Shown piece by piece: positions 1-7,769 of a stretch of 64,000 nt of DNA. The stretch covers positions 2,444,001 to 2,508,000 of the forward strand of contig NZ_JAQNDL010000001.1 of assembly GCF_028368995.1 (NCBI RefSeq), in the 5' to 3' direction. Each line of letters starts with the position of its first letter. Position 1 is the stretch's first letter. Under the pieces are notes generated by a model. The model was not told the origin of the DNA and made no database searches. It saw only the letters and a program-made list of their open reading frames with translations. Position numbers and translations under genes: made by a program. Source of the stretch: Nannocystis bainbridge. GTDB taxonomy: Bacteria; Myxococcota_A; Polyangia; Nannocystales; Nannocystaceae.

Positions 1-24
1 TCGCCGACGAGATTTTTATATGAC

Positions 25-58
25 TCTTCGGACATGTCCATGAGGGCATGTCCGAAAG
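25..58. repeat. GGACATGTCC palindrome, double unit
   Basis: A full palindromic decamer GGACATGTCC at 30-39 is followed by a GGCATGTCC unit at 45-53. Outer flanks CTTCGGACATG and CATGTCCGAAAG can pair with one bulge. Belongs to the dispersed family described in the findings. Confidence 0.8.
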
Positions 59-322
59 CCCACCCTGCACGTGACCATTTTAACCCTCGCCTTCGGGCGT
101 GGGCCGTCGCGGCGCAGGCGGCCGCGGAGCTGACGTTTTGGTCGGCGACAAGCAGCGGCGTCCTCTCCGAGTTCCGGACCGCAAGCCAGGCTCTCACGCG
201 CGCTGGCCCTTCAGACCCACCGCCGGTCGGCGCTCCCGCCGAAGCGCGTCATCCCGGCGGAGCTCCGCGCCAGCCGCCCGCCTCTCGGCTTCGTGCCACC
301 GCCGCGGTCGAGCCGAGCTCCC

Positions 323-338
323 ATGTCTCTTCGGACAT
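323..338. repeat. ATGTC...GACAT palindrome, short copy
   Basis: Arms ATGTC and GACAT are separated by TCTTCG. This is a partial copy of the dispersed palindrome family, in non-coding sequence. Confidence 0.5.
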
Positions 339-396
339 CCCCGCGATCGCCTCGCCGCGCTGCCGCCCGCCCGCTCTGCGAAACTATTTTGAGAAA

Positions 397-418
397 AACA
401 TGTCCCGAGGGACATGTT
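397..418. repeat. Perfect 10-bp-arm palindrome
   Basis: Arms AACATGTCCC (397-406) and GGGACATGTT (409-418) are exact reverse complements around a 2-nt centre. Each arm also contains the self-complementary hexamer ACATGT, so more than one fold is possible. Confidence 0.85.
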
Positions 419-536
419 CTGCGCCGGGACCGCTGCCCTGGGCACAAACGGCCGCAGCGCGCGCCCCCCGTCCGCGTCTGTCGATCCCGACAGCTCCTGA
501 GCGGTCTTGCCCGTCCCTGCGCGCCCGCGGCCGCGC

Positions 537-542
537 TATCCT
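537..542 (+). promoter_or_regulatory. -10-like box TATCCT, leaderless start candidate
   Basis: TATCCT lies exactly 6 nt before the GTG at 549, so transcription would begin at or beside the start codon. No Shine-Dalgarno motif is visible. No good -35 was found at the expected distance. The same hexamer stands before the tRNA-Sec gene at 37516-37521. Confidence 0.35.
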
Positions 543-548
543 CCTCGT

Positions 549-1130
549 GTGCCGCTGTCGCTCGCGCAGCTCGAGGCGCTCTCGCAACAGGCCTTCCCGA
601 CCCAGGCCGTCGCGCGGCGTGACCCTGATGGTTACGCCGCCCTCCACGCCGCGATCGCCGAGGCTATCCTTCCGGTCGCGCGCGCGCTCGAGTTCGACAT
701 GGACGACTTCGTCGCTCGCAGTCAGGACGAGCTGCTCGCCCTCCCGCCGCACATCCTGTTCGTGTGGTGCGACGAGGCCGACCTCATGGCCTCGTTCTAC
801 GCCCTGCCCGAGGCCGACATCGCCGCCAACGTCGCCCAGGCCCTGCACGCCGTCGCCGGCCTGCGCTTCGGCGACCCCGCCCAGCTGCCCTCCGAGCAGC
901 GCGGCGCGGTCCTCCGGATCATGGCCGCGATCGGCACTCCGCTGGCCCGCGACGCCGACGACTTCTTCGCCGCCTACGTCGACGGCGCCGCCCACGACCC
1001 CGAGCTCCCGGTCCGCGCCGAGGTCGAGGCCCTGTTCGACCAGTTCGCCCCCTGCTTCGTGCCCGACGCCGACGGCCTCGATCGCCGCTTCACCCGCGTG
1101 ATCGCCGTCCACCGCCACATCGACGCCTAG
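549..1130 (+). CDS. Hypothetical protein, acidic alpha-helical
   Basis: A 193-residue protein that I do not recognise. It is rich in Ala, Asp and Leu, looks helical throughout, and has no signal peptide or membrane segment. The GTG at 549 was chosen because it directly precedes the first plausible helix (PLSLAQLEAL) and lies 6 nt after a TATCCT box. A TTG 14 codons upstream would only add a Pro/Arg-rich leader. It is convergent with the alpha/beta hydrolase; the 112-bp spacer carries a palindromic repeat. Coding is supported by strong third-position GC bias, not by family membership. Confidence 0.65.
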   Translation: MPLSLAQLEALSQQAFPTQAVARRDPDGYAALHAAIAEAILPVARALEFDMDDFVARSQDELLALPPHILFVWCDEADLMASFYALPEADIAANVAQALHAVAGLRFGDPAQLPSEQRGAVLRIMAAIGTPLARDADDFFAAYVDGAAHDPELPVRAEVEALFDQFAPCFVPDADGLDRRFTRVIAVHRHIDA

Positions 1131-1175
1131 CATGTCTCCGAGGACATTTTTCTAGGGGCATGTCCCAAAGGACAG
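1131..1175. repeat. GGACATGTCC-family repeat cluster
   Basis: Two degenerate units lie between convergent genes: ATGTCTCCGAGGACAT (1132-1147) and CATGTCCCAAAGGACAG (around 1159-1175). They start one base after the stop codon of the upstream gene. Confidence 0.75.
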
Positions 1176-1242
1176 CCAGGATCGATCATCGGACTGCCGG
1201 CGCCAGCACCCCACCTGCACTTCGGGCCAGGTGGAGCTCCGC

Positions 1243-2142
1243 TCAGCCCGCGCGCCCCACCACCTCGCGGATCGCCGCCACCAACGCCTCGGGCACCTCC
1301 TCCTGTAAAAAGTGCCCGGCCGCGGTTCGCCGCACGCTCGCGCCCGGGAACGCCCGCTCGTGGCGGGCCAGCGCGCGACCGAGGATCGGGTCGCGCTCGC
1401 CCCATACCAGCGCCAGCGGCCCTCCGGCGGCCGTGAAACCGCGCAGCCACGCTTCACCGCGCCGCAGCGGCGGGACGCTCGGGTGCTCCAGACCATCCGG
1501 GACCATGCGCGCCAGCGCCAGAGGACCTGCCCTTTCGGACAGATTCCGCAGCGGCCAGCGGTAGGCCCGGGCCACTGGCCCCCAGATCGATCGCCGATCG
1601 CCCTGCGCCACCCAGAGCGTCGACTGCGGGAACCCGAGGCCGCGAAACACCAGATCGCTGATCACCGGCACCCGCGCGAACCGGTGAAACCACGTCCCGC
1701 GCGGCCGCGACGGCAGCACCACCGACGTGTTGCCCAGCACCACGCCGGCCACGCGCTCGGGCATGTGAGCGGCCAGCGCCACTCCCAGCGCGCCGCCCCA
1801 GTCCTGACCGACCAGCACGAAGCGGCGCAGCCCCAGCGTCTCCACCAGCTCCGTCAGCGCCGCCACGTGTCGCTCGACCGAGTGCTCGTGCAGCGCGATC
1901 CGGCTCGAGAGGCCGAACCCGAGCAGGTCGGGCGCGACGCAGCGCAGCCCCGAGAGCCCCGCGATCACGTCGCGCCACAGGAAGCTCCAGGTCGGGTTGC
2001 CGTGGAGCAGGAGCACCACCGGCGCTGCGGGGTCGCCGTGGTCGATGCGGTGGATCCGGCACCCGTCTCGCAGCGCGCTCACGCTCCGCCGCAGCGGCAA
2101 CAGGGCAGCGAGCCACGCCGGCAACTCGGGGACGTCGAACAT
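1243..2142 (-). CDS. Alpha/beta hydrolase, haloalkane dehalogenase-like
   Basis: A 299-residue alpha/beta-hydrolase most like haloalkane dehalogenases, which hydrolyse carbon-halogen bonds through an Asp nucleophile. Visible features are the oxyanion motif HGNPTWSFLWR (residues 47-57) with the Asn that binds halide in that family, and the nucleophile elbow GQDWGG with Asp114 and the adjacent halide-binding Trp115. A late acid lies in WGERDP, and a C-terminal His in AAGHFLQEE. Length is normal for the family. There is no signal peptide, so it is probably cytoplasmic. The Asp-Trp pair argues for a dehalogenase rather than an esterase or epoxide hydrolase, but substrate cannot be told from sequence. 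Confidence 0.85.
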   Translation of the reverse strand: MFDVPELPAWLAALLPLRRSVSALRDGCRIHRIDHGDPAAPVVLLLHGNPTWSFLWRDVIAGLSGLRCVAPDLLGFGLSSRIALHEHSVERHVAALTELVETLGLRRFVLVGQDWGGALGVALAAHMPERVAGVVLGNTSVVLPSRPRGTWFHRFARVPVISDLVFRGLGFPQSTLWVAQGDRRSIWGPVARAYRWPLRNLSERAGPLALARMVPDGLEHPSVPPLRRGEAWLRGFTAAGGPLALVWGERDPILGRALARHERAFPGASVRRTAAGHFLQEEVPEALVAAIREVVGRAG

Positions 2143-2194
2143 CGCCCGACGGCAACACAGCCGCCGGACGATGTAAAGCGCGCCGCGTCAGCGC

Positions 2195-3424
2195 TCAGTG
2201 GCCGCCGTGGCCGTGGCCGTGCCCATGGCCGTGCCCGTGCCCGTTCCCGTGGCCGTGCCCGCCCCAGCCGCCGTCGTCGTCGTCGTCATCGTCGTCGTCG
2301 TCGTCGCCGTTCGGCAGGCCCTCGCCGTACTTGTCGAACGAGCTGACGAGCAGCGCGCGGTGATCGTCGAGCGAGCCGCAGTCCTTGGGCGCCTTGACGG
2401 GCTTGCCCTTCTTGTCCAGGAAGCACTTGGGGTAGAGCCCCTGCTCCTTGTACTCTTGGTGGCGGATGTCACGGAGGCAGGTGGCCCCGTCCGGGGTCCA
2501 CTCGGCCTCGATGAACCAGTTGGTCGCGCGGGCCTCGACCTGCGGCGACATGTGGTCCCACAGGTCGATCGGCGTCCCGTTGACCGTCCACGGCTCACCG
2601 TTGCCGCAGTAGTCGGCGCGAGCCATGCGCGTGCAAGCCTGGTGATGATCTCGCAGCGAGATCGTCTTGCAGTTCTTGCCCTTCTTCCAGTCCTTGCAGC
2701 GCTTGGTGGTCGCCCACGGGCGATAGCCCCACATCACGCACTTGGCGATGACGGCGTTCGTGCAGGCCCAAACGAACACGTTGGGGTCGTCGACGCGGTC
2801 GCCGGTCTCGAGGTTCCAGTAGTTGGCCACCGGGATCGCCGGCACCATGCCGCCCTGACCGTCCTGACACAGCGGCTTCCACTGGTTCGAATTCTTGGCC
2901 CGGTGGACCACGTCGTACAGGTACACGTCGTCCTGGTCCGGCGACTTGGTGATGTCGTCGATGCGCAGGACGTAGTCCTCGTAGACTTCCTTGCCGTTGA
3001 CGACCTGCCCGACGGTCAGCTGCCACTCGGAGCCGATGAAGTCCTTGCCCTTCGCGGGCACCTTCTTGCCGTTCTTGATCACCTTGGCGCTGAACTCCGA
3101 CCCGTTCAGCACCGGCCCGTTCAGCACCGGACCGTTGAGCACCGGCCCGTTCAGGTTCACGCCGTTCAGCACCGGCCCCTGCATCAGTGGGCCCTCGAGC
3201 ACGTTGCCGTTCAGCACCGGCCCGTTCAGCACCGGCCCCAGGATGATGCCCTGCAGCACGGGCCCGTTCAGCACCGGGCCTTGCAGCACGGGGCTGTTCA
3301 GCTCGACTGCGTTGAATTCTTCGTCACGGGTCGAGACGACATCGGAGGGTGCATCCGCCCCCACGTAGCACCCTGCGCTGAGACCCAGCAGCGACACGAC
3401 AAGCGCCACACGACGCACGGCCAT
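2195..3424 (-). CDS. ADYC-domain lipoprotein with PVLNG repeats and Asp/His tail
   Basis: A secreted lipoprotein of about 409 residues. The signal peptide ends in the lipobox LSAGC (Cys19). About 13 five-residue units of the form P-V-L-N/Q-G follow, then a globular Cys-rich region containing the ADYC signature (MARADYCGNGEPW), a domain known from myxobacterial proteins of unknown function. The C-terminus is ten consecutive Asp residues, then a Gly/His-rich tail with alternating HG, which suggests divalent metal binding. The ATG at 3424 was preferred because a GGGGGG tract precedes it at Shine-Dalgarno distance; a GTG two codons upstream is possible. Function is unknown. Confidence 0.8.
   Translation of the reverse strand: MAVRRVALVVSLLGLSAGCYVGADAPSDVVSTRDEEFNAVELNSPVLQGPVLNGPVLQGIILGPVLNGPVLNGNVLEGPLMQGPVLNGVNLNGPVLNGPVLNGPVLNGSEFSAKVIKNGKKVPAKGKDFIGSEWQLTVGQVVNGKEVYEDYVLRIDDITKSPDQDDVYLYDVVHRAKNSNQWKPLCQDGQGGMVPAIPVANYWNLETGDRVDDPNVFVWACTNAVIAKCVMWGYRPWATTKRCKDWKKGKNCKTISLRDHHQACTRMARADYCGNGEPWTVNGTPIDLWDHMSPQVEARATNWFIEAEWTPDGATCLRDIRHQEYKEQGLYPKCFLDKKGKPVKAPKDCGSLDDHRALLVSSFDKYGEGLPNGDDDDDDDDDDDGGWGGHGHGNGHGHGHGHGHGHGGH
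2198..2310 (-). repeat. Low-complexity coding repeat: Asp10 and (His-Gly)n tail
   Basis: Simple-sequence DNA within the lipoprotein gene. A GTC/ATC triplet run (about 2272-2307 on the plus strand) encodes ten Asp. The GTG-GCC/GTG-CCC alternation downstream encodes the His/Gly tail. Such tracts are prone to slippage, so tail length may vary between strains. Confidence 0.75.
3101..3303 (-). repeat. 15-bp tandem repeats encoding PVLNG units
   Basis: Imperfect tandem 15-mers (core TTCAGCACCGGCCCG on the plus strand) encode the P-V-L-N-G pentads of the ADYC lipoprotein. Leu recurs every five residues, as in pentapeptide-repeat beta-helices, although the classical A-(D/N)-L-x-x pattern is not matched. 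Confidence 0.75.
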
Positions 3425-3462
3425 AACCACCCCCCATCGACTCCCCGTACTGTAGCACAGTC

Positions 3463-3490
3463 CGCGGACATATGAAAGGACATCTGTCCG
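3463..3490. repeat. GGACATATG/GGACATCTGTCC palindromic repeat
   Basis: A unit of the GGACATGTCC family with substitutions, eight bases downstream of the kinase-fusion stop codon (minus strand) and upstream of the ADYC lipoprotein gene. Confidence 0.6.
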
Positions 3491-3497
3491 AGCGAGC

Positions 3498-6400
3498 TCA
3501 CTTTTGGGCGCGCGTCAGCGGCCATGTCGCACACACGCGCAACCCGACCGTACTATGCCGAAAACTCGTAGGGATCTCGAAGCGGTTGGAGACTCGCCCG
3601 GCGAATTCATTATAGTAGAACCCACCGCCGCGCGCATTCAATTGCTTGTGGTCGTACGGCGACACCGTGAATTCGTAGGCGTTGCCGATCGTGTCATAGA
3701 GGCCGTAGGGGCTCACCGATTGGGGATACGAGCCCACCGGGTCGGGGCCGAACGCCGATCCCAGCAGGCCGTACGTCCTGTCGATATTGGCCTCGCTGGC
3801 CTCGAGGCGCTGGCCGATGGAGAATCGTCGGTCGTCGGCGCCGCGGGCTGCACGCTCCCATTCGTGTTCATCACAGAAACGGGCGCCTGGGACTCGCCCC
3901 GAGGAATCGAGCCACGCGAAATACGCTATCGCCTCCTCGACCCCGATTCCCGTCACTGGCAGACGTTCCCATTCGACGCGGGCCCGCTGCGTCCTGCCCT
4001 CGTAGACCAGGGGCTCGCCGGTCCGCGCGGTGTACACACGCTCCGTCTGATGCAGCTCGAGCTGCCAGCCGCCCTGGGCCAGCTCGGTGAGGCGGGCGCT
4101 GTCGGACAGCACCCGCGCGGCGTTGATCGCCAGGATCGCCGCGCGTTCGCCGGGCGGCAGCGCCGACAGGAACTCGATGTAGTCGGCCCACGTCACCTCA
4201 TGCCGACCGATGACGTAGGCCCCGGTCTGCACGCTGTGCAGCGGCTCGGCGCTCATCGACACGCGCAGGTCGACGATGTCGCCGGTGCCGTACAGGAAGC
4301 GGCCGGCGGGCACGTAGACGAAGCCCGCGGGGATGGTGTCGGTCGGCGGGAGCACGACCGAGAAGTCGGCGACCTCCTCGCGCGCCAGCGCGATCGGCAG
4401 GGTCACCGGCGCGTAGCCCTCGAGCTCGAAGCGCAGGCGATACGACCCACGATCGAGCGGACGCGCCGGCACCGGCGTGACCCCCAGCGTCTCGGTCGCG
4501 TCGATGCGGGCCCGCGACGCGTCGTAGCGCTCGAGCTGGACCCGCGCCCCCGGCGGCTCGCTCGTCACCGAGAACTGGGCCGGCGCGTTCCACCGCCCGA
4601 TCCGCGCCCCGTCCTCGTCGTAGAGCTTCAGGCGCTCGAGCAGGTCCTGGATCACGAACTCGCCGTGACCCGCCTGTTCGGCCAGCAGCGCGCGCTCGAG
4701 CAGCACCTCGCCGAGGCGGTCGCGGACATCGTCGCGCCGGCCGTCGAGGCTCAGCGCCGTCTCGAGCTTCTGCGCCGAGCGGGCCAGCCGCAGCTCCGCC
4801 TCCGGCAGCGTCGCCTCGTAGCGGGTCCACAGCCCGTCGGCGTGGGTCTGCTTGCCGGCGTCGTAGGCCGCCAGCGCTTGCGTCCGCAGCGCCTCGGCGT
4901 CGGCCCGCGCCTTGCCGGCGACCGCCCGCTCCTGCTCGGCCGCGGTCACCTGCGCGTCGACCTTGAGCCGCAGGTCGCGCTGGCCCTTGAGCCACATCGC
5001 CGCGTACATCGAGATCGCGACCGCCGGCACCAGCACGATCGCCCCGCGTCGCAGCGCCCGCACCCGCGCCGCCGCCGTCTTGCACGCGGCGATGAAGTCG
5101 CGCTCCTTCGGCCGCAGCGACGCCGGGTCGAGCGCCACCACCTCTTGCAGCGGCGCCCCGCTCCACAGCGCGTCGCGGCCGCGGCCGAGCCGCTCCCACT
5201 CGGTGACCGCGAGCTCGAGCCGGTGCCGCACCGCCCGGCCGTCGCGCTCCTCCTCGAGCCAGGTGCTGAGCGTCGACCACCCGCCGAGCAGCGCCTCGTG
5301 GGCGATCTCGAAGACCGCGTCGTCGTTGACCTCGCGGGCCACCACCAGGCGCCCGCGCACCAAAGCCTTGAGCGCCTCGGCGGCCGCGGGCGAGTCGGAG
5401 GTCAGCTCGTCTTCGGTCCGCACCGCGCGGGTGTCGTCGACCGTCACGAGGCGCATCAAGATCCGCCGCGCCGCCGCGCGCTGGGCCGGGATCAGCTCGG
5501 CGAGCACCGCGTCGCCGTGCCGCGCCAGCGCCCCGGTCACGCCGCCGACTTTGCGCAGGTCGGCCGGCGAGATGATGTTGGTCGCCTGGTCGCGCAGCTC
5601 CCACAGCTCGGCCAGCGCGAACTGCAGCAGCGGCAGGCTGCCGCGCGCGCCGGCCTCGACCAGCTCGTCGACCAGCGTCGACGGCTCGAAGCGCACGCCC
5701 TTGACCTTGGCCGGGCCGACGATCGCCTCGCGCGCGCCCTCGGGCGACAGCGGCCGGAGGATGTAGATCGCCCGCGACAGCTCGTCGCCGATGCCCGGCA
5801 CCTGGACCACGCGCGTCAAGAAATCGCCGCGCACCGTCGCCATCACCCGCAGCCCCGGCAACCCGGATGCCAGACGCGCCAGCAGCGGGCCGACCACCGC
5901 GACCTCCTGCGTCGCGCTCAGCGTCACCAGCTCCTCGAACTGATCGATCACCAGCAGCCGCCCGCGCGCCTCGCCGAGCTGCTTGCGCAGCGACCGGACC
6001 AGCTCGCCCGGGCTCTCGGCGATCAGCGCGGAGAGTGTCTCTTCGGACATGTCGAAGAGGACAGCCAGCGTCGACACCAGCGTCTGCAGCGGGTAGCGGC
6101 CCGGGGTCATCGCCGCCGAGGCCCACTGGCGGTGGTGGTCGAGGTTGCCCTCCTCGACCATCGGCACCACGCCGGCCTTGACGAGCGACGACTTGCCGAC
6201 GCCCGAGTCGCCGGCGACGACCACCAGCGCGTCGGCGCGGAGGCGCTCGAGCACGGCGCGGATCTCGACGCCGCGGCCGAAGAACACCGCGCGGTGCTTC
6301 GACTCGAACGCCTGCAGGCCGCGGTACGGGTTGCCCTCGGGGATCACCAGCTCGCGGCCGCTCGGCTGCAGCGACTCGAGCGCGGCCAACAGATCGTCGG

Positions 6401-7547
6401 CCGAGCCGAACCGCATGAACGGGTCGCGCCGCAGGCAGCGGTCGATGAGCCCCGCCAGGCGCGGGTCGCAGCGCGGCGCTCGCTCGAGCAGCGGCCGCGG
6501 CTCGAGCTCTTGCAGCCGCTCGGCCAGCTCGAGCGGCGTGCTCGCCTCGGTCGGCGGCCGGCCCGAGGCGAGGATGTACATCAACACCCCGAGCGCGTAG
6601 ACATCGGAGCGGCGCGACGCCGGCTCGGCGCGCCACAGCTCGGGCGCCATGTAGTGCGGCGTGCCGAGCAGCGTGCCGGCCTGCGTCAGCGACTCCGCGG
6701 TCACCGGGATGTCGGCGGCCGACAGCGCCGCCGCCGACAGGCCCGCGCTCGAGCGCCCGGCCCCCGAGTCGCCGTGGGCGCGGGGCAGCGCCGCGCTGGC
6801 GCTGGCGTCGCGCAGCTTGATCGTCTCGGCCGCGCGGTCGATGCGGCCGCCGTCGTTGCTGCGCATCACCGCCGACGCCGCCGCCTCGATCGCCTCGTCC
6901 TTGGGCGGCTCGGGCCGCACCGGGTCGAGCGACGCCGGGTCCATGAGCTTGGCCAGGCTGAAGTCGAGCAGCTTGATCTCGCCGGCCTCGGCCAGCATCG
7001 CGTTGGCGAGCTTGATGTCGCGGTGGAGCACGCCGTGGCGGTGCGCCGCCGCCAGCCCGCGGCACAGGCCAATCGCCAGCTCGAGCACCTTGCGCGACGG
7101 CAGCGGGACCTGGATCTCGTTGAGGCTCTTGCCCCGGATGTACTCGGTGATGAGGTACGGGTGACCCTCGAGCTGACCGACGCGGTAGATCGTCACCACG
7201 TTGGGGTGCTGGATGCGGGCGACCGCGCGGCCCTCGACCTGGAAGCGCTCGCGGTCGTCGGCGTCGGGCGCCACGTGGCCGACGAACTTCACCGCCACCG
7301 GCCGGTCGAGCACCGTGTCGTGGGCCAGGTAGACCCGACCCATGCTGCCCTTGCCGAGCAGGCGGACCAGCTTGTACTCGTCGAAGGTGGCCGGCGGCTC
7401 CCACTCCACGAGCGGCGTCTCGACGATCTTCGGCACCGGCCGCATCGAGCGGCCGTGCTGCGACGCCGAGGGTACCTGGCCTTTGGGACCTGGCCTCGGA
7501 TCCATGTTCGGAATCGCGCCGGACGCGCCTGCGTCGTGATCGCTCAC
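3498..7547 (-). CDS. Ser/Thr kinase - STAND NTPase - PEGA - FGE-like fusion
   Basis: A signalling protein of about 1349 residues. In order: a Hanks kinase domain (G-loop GKGSMGRV near 65-72, Lys87 in VAVK, HRD 175-177, APE 301-303), and an nSTAND-type NTPase with Walker A GDSGVGKSS (446-454) and Walker B LLVIDQFEEL (531-540). These are followed by an alpha-helical region, one transmembrane helix, a coiled coil, a PEGA domain and a C-terminal formylglycine-generating-enzyme-like (sulfatase-modifying factor) domain. Two oddities: the DFG motif reads DFS (195-197), and about 106 residues separate it from APE, so the activation segment carries a large Ala/Ser/Arg-rich insert. The GTG at 7547 has a GAGGA tract at good spacing. 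The FGE-like part is probably extracytoplasmic and may act as a binding fold. Catalysis by the kinase is not assured. Confidence 0.88.
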   Translation of the reverse strand: MSDHDAGASGAIPNMDPRPGPKGQVPSASQHGRSMRPVPKIVETPLVEWEPPATFDEYKLVRLLGKGSMGRVYLAHDTVLDRPVAVKFVGHVAPDADDRERFQVEGRAVARIQHPNVVTIYRVGQLEGHPYLITEYIRGKSLNEIQVPLPSRKVLELAIGLCRGLAAAHRHGVLHRDIKLANAMLAEAGEIKLLDFSLAKLMDPASLDPVRPEPPKDEAIEAAASAVMRSNDGGRIDRAAETIKLRDASASAALPRAHGDSGAGRSSAGLSAAALSAADIPVTAESLTQAGTLLGTPHYMAPELWRAEPASRRSDVYALGVLMYILASGRPPTEASTPLELAERLQELEPRPLLERAPRCDPRLAGLIDRCLRRDPFMRFGSADDLLAALESLQPSGRELVIPEGNPYRGLQAFESKHRAVFFGRGVEIRAVLERLRADALVVVAGDSGVGKSSLVKAGVVPMVEEGNLDHHRQWASAAMTPGRYPLQTLVSTLAVLFDMSEETLSALIAESPGELVRSLRKQLGEARGRLLVIDQFEELVTLSATQEVAVVGPLLARLASGLPGLRVMATVRGDFLTRVVQVPGIGDELSRAIYILRPLSPEGAREAIVGPAKVKGVRFEPSTLVDELVEAGARGSLPLLQFALAELWELRDQATNIISPADLRKVGGVTGALARHGDAVLAELIPAQRAAARRILMRLVTVDDTRAVRTEDELTSDSPAAAEALKALVRGRLVVAREVNDDAVFEIAHEALLGGWSTLSTWLEEERDGRAVRHRLELAVTEWERLGRGRDALWSGAPLQEVVALDPASLRPKERDFIAACKTAAARVRALRRGAIVLVPAVAISMYAAMWLKGQRDLRLKVDAQVTAAEQERAVAGKARADAEALRTQALAAYDAGKQTHADGLWTRYEATLPEAELRLARSAQKLETALSLDGRRDDVRDRLGEVLLERALLAEQAGHGEFVIQDLLERLKLYDEDGARIGRWNAPAQFSVTSEPPGARVQLERYDASRARIDATETLGVTPVPARPLDRGSYRLRFELEGYAPVTLPIALAREEVADFSVVLPPTDTIPAGFVYVPAGRFLYGTGDIVDLRVSMSAEPLHSVQTGAYVIGRHEVTWADYIEFLSALPPGERAAILAINAARVLSDSARLTELAQGGWQLELHQTERVYTARTGEPLVYEGRTQRARVEWERLPVTGIGVEEAIAYFAWLDSSGRVPGARFCDEHEWERAARGADDRRFSIGQRLEASEANIDRTYGLLGSAFGPDPVGSYPQSVSPYGLYDTIGNAYEFTVSPYDHKQLNARGGGFYYNEFAGRVSNRFEIPTSFRHSTVGLRVCATWPLTRAQK
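6036..6063. repeat. Palindromic repeat inside kinase-fusion CDS
   Basis: A 28-bp near-palindrome with TGTCTCTTCG on one side, GAAGAGGACA on the other and core GACATGTC, in frame within the STAND region. It encodes the peptide LFDMSEET (about residues 497-504). It matches the intergenic GGACATGTCC family. Confidence 0.7.
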
Positions 7548-7663
7548 CGAAAGTCCTCGGGGTTCCGGGACATCAACACCAGCGTCGCACGGCCAGCGGG
7601 GGGCCGGCAAGTCCGTGCGTATCCCACTTGGGACCGGCACAGGCCGGCTCGCGACAGTGTGTT

Positions 7664-7691
7664 TGCGGGGTGCAGTTTTCTGCACCCCGCA
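7664..7691 (-). terminator. Hairpin between kinase fusion and DUF4139 gene
   Basis: A perfect 12-bp stem TGCGGGGTGCAG (7664-7675) and CTGCACCCCGCA (7680-7691) with a 4-nt loop, about 80 nt downstream of the DUF4139 lipoprotein stop (minus strand). No U tract follows, so it may be a Rho-linked or processing hairpin rather than a classical terminator. It overlaps the longest possible reading frame of the kinase, supporting the shorter start at 7547. Confidence 0.5.
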
Positions 7692-7769
7692 GACCCGTCA
7701 ATTCGCTTCACGGTCCGAACCCCGATCACCTCGCGGTCGAGACCCTGACCGCGACCGATCGCGCCGGCC

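Larger units (their letters stand above)
1..536. other. Non-coding stretch with palindromic repeats
   Basis: I see no convincing gene here; the open frames across it are GC-driven and lack family resemblance. The stretch holds three copies of the GGACATGTCC palindrome family (near 25-58, 323-338 and 397-418). It ends just before the -10-like box of the first gene. Confidence 0.5.

Noticed and set aside
384-1133. Minus-strand open frame overlapping the first gene
   Set aside because: Gly/Val/Asp-rich mirror of the plus-strand gene, running into the palindromic repeat; no recognisable start.
3504-7748. A 1414-codon open frame antisense to the kinase fusion
   Set aside because: Arg/His/Leu-rich shadow produced by high GC in the third position; the minus strand has clear domains, and no domain is visible in the shadow.
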